This document shows positions 1-12,046 of a stretch of DNA of 64,000 nucleotides, piece after piece. The position numbers and the translations under genes are program-made. The stretch is from Pyronema omphalodes. Taxonomy: Eukaryota; Ascomycota; Pezizomycetes; Pezizales; Pyronemataceae. How positions within the stretch are numbered: the stretch's first letter is position 1; every line of letters begins with the position of its first letter. Under the pieces are notes generated by a model. It was not told the origin of the DNA. It made no database searches and saw only the letters and a program-made list of their open reading frames with translations. The stretch is from positions 62,001 through 126,000 of the forward strand of contig JAJJXM010000090.1 in the NCBI GenBank assembly GCA_024516155.1. Direction: 5' to 3'.

Positions 1-776
1 GGAATTTCATCCGGTGAAATATGTGATGTGATAAAATGGGCAACCCTCAATCGGGTAATTACCCAGCCAAATCAATTTTTAAGTACATCAAAAAAAGCTA
101 GTAGTAATACAGAGGGATAATCAATTATTAGATGTACGTAATGTTTGGCCAAGGAGGGTATGTTGGCACCAGGAATCACTGACGCTGCATGCGGCTAAGC
201 CTGGTTTTGAAAAGAGAAAGAGAAGGGGACTGTAAGACAATGGATATACAGAGGTCAACTCATTGATTGAATACAGAAATTTGAAGCAATTACAAGGCTG
301 ACTTGGGATAAAGAGAAAATCCTCGCAAGAATCGGAGTAGCATACAAGTGATGAGCTATGATTAGTTACTCTTAAATCCGAATGATCAGTGAATGATACA
401 TGAATATTTGACACAGCCTCAACAAATTGAATCTTCAATAGCAGTATGAAATAGATGGTTATACGAGAGTATCATACAGTAAGATTGACTAACTAGTAAT
501 GACATCAATAAGTTACAGAGGAAATATCGACACACTCAGAATAGATAATGACACCGTCCGCTCGGAAGATACATGGATGATAAACCGAATGAGGGGCCAA
601 AACGAAGACGCATAAGAAAAACGCTGACCCAAAGTACGAAAATCCGCCAACCCAGAAAAAACGCCGAGATTCAAAACACGCACCCTAGTCATTGAAGGCT
701 CCCATCCCATCGTCTGTGAAAGCGTATTCTACTGCGTTCCAGTAGATACTGTCGAGAAATGCCCTCTGCTTTAGTA
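1..776. other. intergenic, no gene seen
   Basis: Open frames here are short and overlap on both strands without recognisable domains. I see no gene, repeat or RNA I can support. Confidence 0.5.
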
Positions 777-1131
777 TTATGTCTTTTGGAAAGACCACCT
801 GATTGTAAAATCAACCATTTCTGTGATCTTCCTGTCGCTACGCATTTTGAGTTTCTCAATATTCTTGTAAGGATCCTGAATATTGTCCTGGCAAGCCACA
901 ACGAGACCAGAGAGAGCAAATGTCTTGACAAAATTCTTTTTAACAGAGTTAATGCGGAGAAGCATAGAAAGCTAATCAAACCTGAAAAGGGGTCATAACT
1001 TCAGCAAGTAGAGTTTTAGTATCTTCTGGGGTAGTTTTGACATCGCCAACATGGGCTTTTTGAAGGCTTGAACTCTCCGCAGATAGGCTGAGGAATCCCG
1101 CTATTCCGGTAACATTCGTGGATTGATACAT
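777..1131 (-). pseudogene. relic of a possible NLR/ankyrin-type N-terminal domain
   Basis: Two pieces read as one chain on the minus strand: 1131..982 (50 codons), a 46-nt intron-like gap 981..936 opening with GTTTGA and closing in AAG, then 935..777, ending at TAA (102 aa in all). The first piece reads VTGIAGFLSLSAES and ends with an acidic PEDTKTLLAE segment. This resembles the helical N-terminal domains (about 100-200 aa) in front of NACHT or ankyrin modules in fungal NLR proteins. The chain stops where such proteins continue. The segment EAIAAV just upstream of the first Met is in frame, but its own Met is missing and a TAA lies before it. That suggests a truncated remnant. The family link is by impression only. 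It could be chance coding potential. Confidence 0.3.
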
Positions 1132-1285
1132 AACTGCTGCGATGGCCTCACTTGATTATAAGTTGGGTATGTCAGGTTGTTCACCCTTTGAATCTCGAAC
1201 GATGATGCGTGTTCATGCATGAAGCAGTCCTGTTGGAGTTCGGTACCTCATGATACATACATATCAAATCCCCGTAAAAGCAACA

Positions 1286-3324
1286 TCACCGCCCTTCTTT
1301 CACACCCCAATACCCCTTTCCACCCTCAACAAGCCAGGCCTTTTCCACCACCGACAAATCCCGCACAAACAACTTCTTCCCTTCTACCACCTCATGAAAA
1401 ATTACCCACTCAACCTTCCGATTAAACATGATACTACTAGGGTGTACCCACAGCTCCTCCTCCCTCCCCGGAATCCTCAGCGTCCCATCCGGCTGCATCC
1501 TGGCCGCATGCGCAAAGTAGCCCTTAACCAAACACTTTCTAATTCTCTCTCCCGTAACATTCTCACAATGCTTTTCTGCCAATCCCGGATTATGCCGTTC
1601 CAAATATCTAAACAGCTGATTTCTGACCGACACAGCTCTTGACAAAGCCTTGAAATTCAGCAAATGATCCCTAGCCCATTTCGCCTCTTTCTTTCCTCGT
1701 GTTGTAAATGCTGTATAGACATTCAATAACGTCAAGTGATCACCCTCGGTAACTGAAAACATCCGTTTTTGTTGCTCTCCCGCTTTCTTACTGTCCGAGT
1801 GCGTAATGAAAACGTTCTGAACTGTTGTCATAGCAGCGATACTGAGCATCTGCTCCCAACATCCGTCTTCCACACTGGCAAGTAATGTCCGGGATAACAT
1901 TGGATCAAGAGGTAACTCAGCCATACGTACTCCCAAGGGGCGGGTGAGACGGGCATAATCGTCCACGGCGCCGAGTGCATAGAGTAGCTCCAAAGCTCTG
2001 ACCATAAGTTCAGCCGGGGGTGGGGTGGGGAAAGAAAATCGTGCAACGTTGTCAATACCCAAAGCCTTTAGCTGAAGAATTGTAGGTGCAAGGTTAGAAC
2101 GCTGAATCTCGGGAATGGATTGTTGCTCCAAAGAATCGAAGGCTGCAGAAGTGTAAAGACGGTAGCATTTTCCGGGCTTGGTTCTGCCGGCTCGACCTGC
2201 GCGTTGGGTTGCAGCTGCTTTGGAGATCGGTACGGCAGTAAGGGACTCGATGCCGGTGTAGGGGTTATAGGCACGAAGCTTGACGAAGCCACTGTCAATG
2301 ACGTAGCAGATCCCCGGTATTGTTAGGGAGGCTTCGGCTATATTAGTGGAAACAATTACTTTTCTATGGTTCTCCGGAGGAGGATCAAAGACGGCGAGCT
2401 GCTGATCTGAGGGTAGTCCGGCATAGAGTGGCAGGGCAAGAATCTGTGGTGCCCGCGGGTGTAAGCTACTGCTTTGCTCGCCGATGAGACTGACGACACG
2501 GTCAATTTCCTCTCGACCGGTGAGGAAGAGAAGGATATCTCCATCAGCCTCCTTTAGGTGAATATCAAAGACAGTTTCGACGGCCCGTGTGACGTAGTCT
2601 TCACACGGCTCTTGGAGATACTGGATATCGACTGGGTATGTTCGACCCTCTATACCGACGATGGTGCAAACCTTGCCAGCATCTTCCTCGCCTTCTGTGA
2701 AGTATCTCATGAAGTCGTCGGCCTGCAGTGTAGCTGAAGATATAACAAGCCGTAATTCAGGCCTCTTCTTGCGGATCTTCTTTAGAATACCCAGTAGTAC
2801 GTCAGTGCTCAACGAACGCTCGTGAGCTTCGTCTACCATAATGACAGAGTACCTGCTAAGCAGTGGGTCCACCAGAGCCTCTCGCAATAGCATACCGTCG
2901 GTCATATACTTTATCCTGGTTTTCGGTCCAGTCATATCCTCGAATCGAATCGAGTATCCAACCTAGAAACGCTTCATGAGCGACGCCGGTAAAACCTAGG
3001 ATAAAACTCACCAACCTCGTCGCCGATGCGGACACCCATTTCCTCTGCCACACGTAGGGCAACCGTAGTTGCAGCAACTCTTCTGGGTTGAGTACATGCT
3101 ATCGTTTTTTCATCGCTTGTGAAGCCACCTTGGTGAAGGAACTGAGGAAGCTGTGTAGTCTTTCCGCTACCGGTCTCTCCGATAAGGATGGTGACAGGGT
3201 AGGTGGTGATAGCGTAGAGAAGGGCCCGTTTGTGTGTCGCAATTGGAAGAAGTACGGAGGACTGGTAGAAGCCGGGTTGGGAGAGGAATTCTTCGGCCTC
3301 GGTCGCGCGGTCGAGGGCGGCCAT
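1286..3324 (-). CDS. DEAH-box ATP-dependent RNA helicase, DHX35 type
   Basis: Exons 3324..3016 and 2962..1286 give 661 aa. The order is that of DEAH/RHA spliceosome-associated helicases: Walker A GETGSGKT at residues 49-56, DEAH at 147-150, SAT at 179-181, motif VI QRAGRAGR at 356-363, then winged-helix/ratchet (HA2) and OB-fold regions ending in a typical C-terminus. The segments YMTDGMLLRE and LKALGIDN match the DHX35 subgroup of RNP-remodelling nuclear helicases better than Prp2, Prp16, Prp22 or Prp43, and the long N-terminal extensions of those are absent. I chose Met 3324 because it gives the short N-terminus expected. An in-frame upstream ATG at 3411 would add 29 residues. The intron (2963..3015, 53 nt) begins GTTGGT and a GTTGG repeat lies at both ends. 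Only the upstream donor keeps frame. Confidence 0.93.
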
Positions 3325-3807
3325 GGTTGTGATGATGATGGTGACGCGTTCAGATGATGCAACACGCGGGGATGGACGCGACGGGCACGTGATATTGGTA
3401 TCAAGTATCAACTACGTCAGCACTACATACAGACGCGCAAAACAGAAAGCAAAAAATCTATACTATTATTCTACATGATACGATAAATTTTAGTTGTTTT
3501 GAATCTTCCCGAGATTGGTCCCCTCTAGAATTTAATTTGTACTAGAAGTTTTGCAAATCGCACAATTCAAGCAAACTTACTCAGTTTAAGAGAAAATGAG
3601 AATATTTATACTGGCTTTGGTGAATGTATTTTGAAAAATATAAATGAATAAGAATATCTATTTGATTCCCTATGACTTGATGCTTCTGAGGCATTTAACT
3701 GAGCTACATCGCATTCTCCCCATTACTGCCCCACGCCATATCACTCGGCACATTGTTAAAACTACCGAGTTTTGTTTCAGTTATATTTAATTATACTCAG
3801 AAACCAC

Positions 3808-4049
3808 TAGGCTACGGCAATGCATTTGTACATGGAGGGCCAAAAGAATTTTGCCACCGAACCAACACTAGATGTATGTCGCATGCACAACATCCAACAA
3901 GTGCACTTTCGCGCACTACCACCCACCAGCCACAGACACCGTTGCCCCAACCATACCACACCGCTGACTAAACCACGGAAACGCGCATTACGTATAGTGG
4001 TAATCCAAATGACACAAAATATTCTTAAGCGTAAATCAAACAATTGTTA
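3808..4049 (+). repeat. left arm of a long inverted repeat
   Basis: This arm matches the reverse complement of 5024-5266 over about 240 bp, with scattered substitutions and one short divergent stretch. Shared blocks include TACGGCAATGC near the outer end, a run around CATGGAGGGCCAAAAGAA, CATGCACAACATCCAACAAG, and CACCGCTGACTAAACCAC further in. The frames on the two arms translate to similar peptides (both contain YMEGQKNFAT), which is a by-product of the DNA identity and not evidence of a gene. It is possibly the terminal arm of a non-autonomous or foldback DNA element. Confidence 0.8.
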
Positions 4050-5023
4050 AGTAAAATACATCGAGACTATAAAGCGCAAATAACACAGTTGTTGTTATTA
4101 AAAAAATTGATGGACGGTTCTGCAGTGGCTGTTGAGATAGTGGTGATTTAGATCGAACAGAATATTCTATGAGCGCAGATAAAGCAGTCTGTACGATCAA
4201 TGAATACAAATGGAGTGATGCAGGATGGGATTTTACATTACAGCCCTAAGAATAGTAGATAAATGGAGTGAAACCGGATTTTCTTGCTGATATTCTGAGC
4301 TATCGTAGTATTTCTCCCATAGAAACACCACAGCACTTATTGAAACTTCATAGAAACAACAGAGTTTTCTTTTAGCAACGGAACGATGTCACGGTTGATT
4401 GCCTTGAGAAGCGGCTGCTCCATGTATATTTAATGCTTTCTTTCTTCACTGTATATACATAGTGGAATGATTTAGTGGCGATCGAAGGAAGGGAAATGCG
4501 AGGCGTTTTAATTTGATTGACGGTGAAATCATTTTTTTCTCTGTGGCATCATAAGCTTTTTTTTAGGTTTTACATTTAGCGGTTTTTTATCCAGAATGCT
4601 TTGTGTGATTCTTTTGGACGCGAGAGTAATGCTAATTCTATATGTGTGATGTGTTTTTGAAAGTTTTGTGACATACATATCAAGATTTACCTATTAAAGG
4701 AGCTAAAGAGATCTTCACGGACATAATAAGCAATAATCTGTAGAGAAAAGACAAAATAAAGAAAAAATGAAAGCAAGAACCATACTGATGGTGACTTTAT
4801 GGTTTGTTATAAGTCATATTCACAACAGTACGGTCTTGATTTCTTCTCTGCCAGTGGTAAAAACAGTAATACCTCTAATTCTCTAATATCTTACTCTGAG
4901 CCCCGAACCCAAGAGAATCTCTAGATTTTACTGATCATTATTTACTTTTATACGCGCTGTTATACAAAATTTTCTGTAGCATTACTGCCTTTCTATTCAT
5001 TTTTCTAACTATATCATCGATTT

Positions 5024-5266
5024 GACCATTGTTTTATTTGCGCTTAACAATATTCTGTGCCATTTAGATAACAAATGTACTTGCTGCGCGCTTCCGATTT
5101 TATGGAGCGCCACGGCCTGTGGTTTAGTCAGCGGTGTTTGTGGCTTGTGGGGCATGGGTAGTGGAAAGTGCACTTGTTGGATGTTGTGCATGCGACGTGC
5201 ATGGAGTGTTGGTTTTGTGGCAAAATTCTTTTGGCCCTCCATGTACAAACGCATTGCCGTATAGGC
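5024..5266 (-). repeat. right arm of the same inverted repeat
   Basis: This is the mirror partner of 3808-4049. Similarity starts near the outer CCTATACGGCAATGC (read on the minus strand) and fades inward after ACAATGG. The ~970-bp spacer is AT-rich with no transposase-like frame. No clear target-site duplication is visible at the outer ends. Confidence 0.8.
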
Positions 5267-5654
5267 TCGATTAAAGCTTTCGCAAAATTCTTAGATTAGG
5301 TTGTCAATTTGTTAAGAGCACTTGATTTTGCAAATATTTTACCTCTTTATGCAAAGACATGCAAGCTCCCTCACGGGAATCATGCCTACAAGGGAACAAT
5401 ATTGGATACAGTGCAACTCCGCTCTGCTGTTACCTCGATCCACAAGCTTAGCTGTAAGGGTCTATAGAACTCGAACACGCTCTAGAGTTCACAGGCAAGG
5501 TATCAGACACATAGATAACTCTCATTGATCTACGTCGATATTCGATAGCACAGAAAAAGACGTTAAAGGTTAAGTTGGTTTCCGTTCAATACCTAATTAC
5601 AAGATTATTATGGATATCTTAAGCCAATATAAGCCTAGGAATCCAATGTTCAGG

Positions 5655-6215
5655 TGTTAGAGCCTGGTCTAGCTCCCCTTATCCAGTAATCTATGGAGCA
5701 GAACTGGCCACGATGGGATTCTTCTTACACACACCATGACCTTATGTGCAAGCCGTCCAAGTGAGGCTGCCAACCCTACATAATTATCTGACTATGCACA
5801 ATATCTCAGTACCTGAAATTCGAAGGGAAACATGCAAGTTAGCAGACCTCGTAACACGAGCTCCACCTTCCTCCATCTCGACCAGGGTTCAAGCCCCAAG
5901 ACCACAAAACCCTTAGGGTTACCTATTCCTCCATTGCCATCTTTAGTCTACATTGAACCCTAAGGGCTAGGCGACCATACGACTTCATGTTCCTGCACCC
6001 TCAGGTCTCAACCCTTACACCTAAGACTGAAGGTTACAACCCTATCGAGACCTACGACATACACAACCATCCACACCACAGCATTTCAAACGCCTTACCA
6101 AATGTAAGAATATATAATTCGAAATATATATATTGTTGTGCTGTCGCAAATTCATAATTCCGATATACTCGTAATCTGTTCCCCGAGGTTCTGTTCCTCG
6201 GCTCGATTATTAACA
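5655..6215. mobile_element. LTR-like block, possible solo LTR
   Basis: A 561-bp block begins TGTTAG and ends TTAACA, giving the 5-bp TGTTA/TAACA ends usual for Ty1/Ty3 LTRs. An AT-rich stretch near 6105-6130 and a small stem (CCGAGG/CCTCGG) lie close to the right end. Flanking 5-mers (TCAGG, TTCAA) do not match, and no primer-binding site, polypurine tract or retroelement frame is visible beside it. The call rests only on termini and texture. Confidence 0.22.
5910..5966. repeat. 11-bp inverted repeat containing TTAGGG
   Basis: CCCTTAGGGTT at 5910-5920 is the exact inverse of AACCCTAAGGG at 5956-5966, with a 35-bp spacer. It could form a cruciform or hairpin. The TTAGGG unit is the telomere motif, but only single units occur, so this is not a telomeric tract. 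Confidence 0.7.
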
Positions 6216-9200
6216 TTCAATAATTCAATTTTTAGAACGTAACTCGCTCTGGAAGAATGCATGTCTTCTATATAAAAGCTCATCCATCGGTTAATCCTGC
6301 GAATAAATAAAAGTCATAAGTCCAAGGGTAACACAGCAGGTATTCCTCCAGGCCACCATCGTTTCCGCGATTCTGCTTTATGCAGCGCGCATAGCTGCGA
6401 TCAAAGCACACTTTCCCCGAGCTATGCAGCCCCAAAAGCAATGAAACTTGAAGGCTGACATGTCTCAGAGCGACATTTATGGGAATGTTCGCATAATATT
6501 CGCACGGAAGATAGGTTTTGACTCCGGGCCGTTCGTTGGGCATCCATAGTTGAAGGATTTATGAAAATGTCATGAAAATACCATATGATAGGATAGCATG
6601 AGTGGCCTAATATTTTCTGTTCTTAAGATATCTCAACGGTTAACCTATGTCTTATTTGTGGCCCTGGCTTTGAATGTTAACTTCGTCTCAGATCTCAAAC
6701 GAATTGAAATCCTTCCTTTCCTCACTCCTGAGGCAGGGGACGAAAATTTCAGAAACAAATTTCGTATTAAGTCGGGCTTCATTTCGTGGCTGAGCGTGTT
6801 ATGATGATGTATACAGCAGCCTTGCTGATCATCTTTCAACCATCGCCTTCTCGAGATTCTGGAACTTGAAGATTTGAAATAAATCGAAGTTACTTGTTAC
6901 GATGCCTGATGGAGTATCATGTAACCAATTCAGCAGCGACACATCCCCTTATCCAGCCTTACGTTTCAAGTTCCCTCCTCAGGGATCAGCAGCCTACTCA
7001 ACCGTGGCTAAACCTGGGCGAGCTGAACGAGCGAGCTCAAGTTAAGAATGGTGATCGAATCACGGGTAGGGCTGATAAGGCTGTGTGACCTGCTATGATT
7101 ACTTTCTTCGATACGCAGTGCTGCATAGAAAAGTAGGCTATGCCTTGCATATATCGTAAGACTGTCAGAATCTCGGAAATAAATCCTTTCATTGGTGCCT
7201 AACTTCCACTACCAAAACCTGGAGCCCTGCAGAAGTTTCCTATGCAACAGCATGAAGCGGGGTATCAACATAGAAACGAGTGAAACACTTGAGATCCGCT
7301 TCACAAGCACAAGCCACATTCTTGTATTTCCATACCTAATCTATTAACCACCATCAGCCTCTTTTCTGGTCGTGATTGGCAGTTCATGTACGGTACCTGG
7401 AATATCCAGCCACATCGTTTCAAGCACGCTGCGCAGTTTATGCAGATTATGTATATGTAAAAGTTGCCGGGGTCATTACCCCACGTTTACTCCGCTTTGT
7501 TAAAATATTTGGTTTCCAAATTTGAGTTCATCAGGCGACCTAAATGCGCAGAAACTTGCATCTTCGACGGGCTCGCCGACGACTGAGTCCATCAGCTCAC
7601 CTTGCATTCTGCAGGTTGACATGTACATAAGAAGACAGAATACGAATGGTTTTGTTTCGCTCCTAAGCATAGCCCTCGAACATCTCTCCCCTATGCCCCA
7701 CTTTGCTCCACTCCAGTCTCTGCAGTGTCGACATCGAGCTTCGTACAAGGCGTACAAAGATTGGTCCAGAGATTTTAGCTCTTTGGTCTGCTGCTGCTGT
7801 TGTGTTAATACACAGCATAGTGTCACATAGCGCTTGTGGATTCACTCCATAGCTAGATGTAGATCATAAAACGAGCCTGTGACAGCCTTGATCAAGCGTC
7901 AGAAGCACTATGCCTCAGTTGTGTGTTTCCTGAGAATAAACGTGTTGGAGGATTGCTTGCACAGACATCGCGGAATTTAAAAAGCACTTGAAGCAAGGCT
8001 CGCGAGGTCGGTAGGAAGAATCAGATGATCCTCTTGAAAAAAACGTCATTTCATGCTTTTTGTTTCACAGGGCTCGAGGGCTCTCAGGGGTATTTCTAGA
8101 ACTACACCTATGGTGTTTAGACTGAGGAGAAGTCAGGCGAGAGAGCAGTTTGTAGATACCCTAAGACAGTTATCTATTCTTAATACCCTCACCTCATGCC
8201 GGCTCGTGCGTAAGATTTTGGCCTCCAAGCCTTCTGAATATTATCATCCTAATCGGATGAGAGGGTATCTTTTAGGAGATACCCTTAACTGCACATACCA
8301 GGTGTACAACGATAAGCGCATTACCGCCGGTGATGAGTAGCCGTGTGGCTATGGGTCGTTTGTTGGCGGATACCTCTGCGGATACAGCGGCGTCTGAGAA
8401 TATGGTTGTCAGATAATCCATCTCAGACACACGTTGACTTTACATATCTTTGAGAATAGCCGGTTTGCTGGCTAAAGAATTGACAGCGGCACTGCGGGTA
8501 CGTCATCTACACGCGGCGTCGGAGAGAGGGGGCTTGTAGAACTACCGACGACTTCAATTGTCTAATCAACGAGTCGGGTGTTGTGGATGGTGCGGAAGGA
8601 TCGACGTGGAACGGGTGGATCCCTTTCGTGCCCTTCGTTTTCCGTACGCGCATCCGCCATGGGTCCTGCGGAAAAACTCAATACATAGATAGATCATCTA
8701 AAATTTAGCGAGCGCATTTCAATGGTTTTCAACGAGTCGGGTTGAGTCGGAGTAGTCTGGGGACTGTTGATGGTGGCGAACTTATCTACGGGCCGAAGAA
8801 CGGGAAGAAACGAGGTCCCACTAAAGTTATGATCTACACGCCATTTCCAGGCACAAGATCCCGTGGGATAGCTTTTAGAAACCGAAATTGGAGCTCCGCA
8901 TTTCTAGCATTGGAGGTCTCCGCATGGCCGATGTAGCCGGTTCCCCAATTCTTGAGACGATGCCCGCTTTGCGGTTTGAGTGCATATCCGATTATGAATT
9001 GGGCGGCGATAGGAGCCATAATGGCCGCCATGCCCGACGACACCCGCCACGTCTTCTCCACTCACCCCACTCAGCCGCCAAAATTGTGGAGGCGCGACAT
9101 CAGCCACCGCACTCTTTATTGGGCTTTCACATGTTCGTCACACAAATCTCTATCCCACAGCCCCGCTATGGTTTCCGACGCGAGACGTGCCTTACAGTAG

Positions 9201-10657
9201 AGCTTCACAAGGCCTGTCTCGGCCTTCAAGCGCCGCCTTGACTCCGCCCTCCGATTCACCCAGCCAACTGGCTTCCAACTGGCTATTTTCATCGTTTATT
9301 CGGAGATTCTGCAATCAAGCACGTTCTTCCTTTAGCGTTTACACCATCGATATGCCATAGGTACAGCCCCAGGGGACTATCCTTTGGCTTCGCTGAACTA
9401 TCATGACCTTACATCAGTCTTCCCCAACGACCCCCACTGTTTCCCCGCACTTGCGATATCCGTGTAGATACCTCTATCTACCATTCGTAGTGCGCGGCAA
9501 ATGGTGAAGTGTGTATTTTGTTCCACATTTTGTCTGCTTTGCAGCTCTTCAGTCCCATTTTGTGCTCCTTGGTTGTCTTTGGTGCAGTTTTTTTTTCTTG
9601 CCAGCGAAGCTCGACACTGCAAAACTGAAGTGCGGAATTCCAAAATGAGAGTTGTGCAGCGCGCTGATGCAGCTGATGATATGCCGGGGAATGTTGGTGG
9701 CCTATCGGGGCGCATGGACTGCCTTCGGTGCGGTGCGAGTTGCGCTGCTGCGTTGCTGCGTTGCGTCGGTCGTGCGAGCAAAAAAAAAACACACCATCGT
9801 CGCCAGCTGAGAGGTGAATGCAGTGCGTTGACTGGGTGAATGGGGTTTTTGGTCCATTCTAGACACGTTATTGATTATGCGTATGCTCACGACTTGCAAG
9901 TGTTATGCCACTTTTGTTGATGATTATCGAGCGAGAAGACGGCAAATTTTTTGTTATGCATATCATAATGAATTGCCAAAGTTCGAAGTGAAAAAAAAAA
10001 ACAACGTGGTATATACAAACTAGGTAGAGAGACTCCGTCCGCGCCAGAAGATGAATGTGTGAAGCAAAAAATCAGACCGCCCCGTTGAAAATGAATACAG
10101 GAAGCAAAAAACAAAACAAAAAAAATTCCTCTATTCCAACCCAAGCCGAAAAAAAAAAACACCCCAATTGCCCCCCTCGCGGGATTGCCAATATAATCAT
10201 TATCCAAAATACACTCGCTTGCATAGAAAAATCGTTGAAGCTCCTCCTTTCCTCCTTCTCAAATCCTCCAAGCTCGATTCCTCCACATCCCGTGTGCCCA
10301 CGTCCGATGAGTGCATCTCTGACCGACCCTGTCCCAATCCTCCTACATACCCGCCCCTGTCGATGCCACCTATCACCAACCCTCATCCTGCCTGCCCGTT
10401 GCACATTCCTCCTTCCAGCCTCCTCATGAAAAAAATAAGAAGTATCAAAACGCCAAGCTCCAATATGAATGAAGTAACAAAAAAAAACAATATTCACAAA
10501 TAAAAAAGCAATAAAAAGATATTTACCGGGGTATGACTGATTTGACGTCATACCGCGTGCGTTGAACGTGCGGCCCGCAACTAGCATGGTCTGTCGTTTG
10601 GTTGATACAAAGCGGGGGCTTTGCATCAGTCGCAGCGTTACAAAACTCGACTTGACT

Positions 10658-12046
10658 CTACGTCGTCATCGTCCGCGTAGGTGGCGTCGGTCGAGATTTA
10701 TGGTCTTGGTGATGCTGCTCGGTCATTGTACTACTTCTAACCAATGGCTTTGGTTTGCGATGGAACATTTCCTCGAGGAACTTTTTCGGGCCGACATATT
10801 CCATATCCATTTTCAAGGATGTAGGACCCCGTGTAGGAAGTGTCAGCTGAACAGTACGCTTGGTCTTTGATTTGCGCTTGATGCAGTCATCGATGAGTGC
10901 GACGAGACCAGTGGTTACGATAACACTACAAATATGATTGTTAATATTTGCCTCATTGTGGCTGTGTAGCACTCGGATTGGTGAAACTTACTCAGCGACG
11001 TCTGCATTCGAACTGTTGACCGGATCTGCCTTATTGTTGTAGATGTACATCGATGAAGGAGGTACAAAGCCTCCTTTTGCCTCCTCGATAGCAGCCATGT
11101 ATGGTGTGAGGGTGTCCGGACGGATTTGTGCAACGATATTTGCAGTCGCATTGTTTGTCAAAGAATAATGAATGTGTTCTCCGACAATAGTGCGTCTCCA
11201 AGAATAACTCTTTCCCCAATATTCAAAGTCGTATTTCTTGGCAGTCTTTGCACCTTTTCTTGTAAGGTCGACATGTGCGTAGTTGGAGAATTCAAGCGTG
11301 CAAGTATTGGTAGCCTTCTTGTTGGCGGGGGTGGTAGCTCCGTTTGAACTATCCTCCTCCTCATCCACAGACCCATAGCCACTATCTGAGCGCTCAAGTT
11401 TCCTGCATTCAGGGTCCGAGTCATGCTTTGGCATTAAGCTACTCAAAGCCTTAGAAACTGATCTCTGCAAGTTGGGTCGGGCTATCGTCTTTTGCATCTT
11501 TCTCTTAACATGTGCGACCTCGCGACCACACTCTCTTCCATATCTTCTAACTGAGAAGTCGCGGTCATTAATATCATACATGCGAACATGGAAGAGTGTC
11601 AAGCGACGTTCGGACATTCTTGTTGTTGCAGGCGCCATGGTATCCACACGAACGTTCATGTGGCCGTCTAATGTGGAATCATCATGCTTGATCAAAAGAC
11701 GCTTCTCACCAGACGGAAATAATCTTGCAAATTCCTCGGGAGTAGCAGGTGTCGCGGTCTGTTGTATTCGGTGGATGTATCCAAAGCGTCCATTGTAGTG
11801 ATCATCTTCGTCGTCGTCGCAGCTGGCTACTGTAGTGCAATATGTGTTTGCGGACGCATGCGGGTCGGAATCGAAAATGGACTCTTGAGGTGTAAAGCTG
11901 GATTCGACAGAGTTGTGACGGTGGTCCAAGGAAGGTACAGAGTTTGGCACACTGCTTTCCCTTGAGGAACTATCGTATTCTGAGGAGGAGGCTGAAGAAG
12001 TCATAGACTCGTTGTCGTGACGGTTGTATTCGACGTATTGCATCAT
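10658..12046 (-). CDS. conserved fungal protein of unknown function
   Basis: Exons 12046..10992 and 10925..10658 give 440 aa. The intron 10991..10926 has clean GTAAGT and TTTGTAG ends and restores frame across GA|T. The first ~60 residues are Ser/Asp-rich and likely disordered. Residues ~110-190 look folded and basic (KRLLIKHDD to CGREVAHVKRK). After an acidic linker (residues ~225-245) comes a second folded-looking part with YDFEYWGKSYSWRR and an IVAQIRPDTLTPY segment, then a Lys/Arg-rich tail. The layout resembles uncharacterised proteins widespread in Pezizomycotina, but I recognise no named domain. There is no signal peptide or membrane helix. The start is a double Met, and the second is equally possible. 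Confidence 0.75.

Larger units (their letters stand above)
3325..10657. other. gene-poor 7.3-kb interval
   Basis: No open frame with a recognisable domain was found. The interval holds the inverted repeat pair near 3.8-5.3 kb and the LTR-like block near 5.65-6.2 kb, both listed separately. The 9.4-10.6 kb stretch carries many A or T runs. Some of it is probably the 3' UTR or downstream region of the minus-strand gene that ends at 10658. A 76-codon minus frame at 9061..8834 looks protein-like but has no identifiable partner exon, so it is not called. Confidence 0.5.

Noticed and set aside
3820..5254. Similar short proteins (YMEGQKNFAT...) in both inverted-repeat arms
   Set aside because: The similarity follows from DNA identity of the arms. 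Frames are short and start/stop positions are not conserved.
5910..5966. TTAGGG units as internal telomeric sequence
   Set aside because: Only single units in an inverted pair, with no tandem array.
8834..9061. 76-codon minus frame that looks like a small mitochondrial membrane protein
   Set aside because: No family could be named and no partner exon with good splice sites was found.
10072..10626. 184-codon minus frame with hydrophobic segments downstream of the 440-aa gene
   Set aside because: The translation is driven by A/T homopolymers and lies directly behind the gene's stop, so it is more likely 3' UTR.
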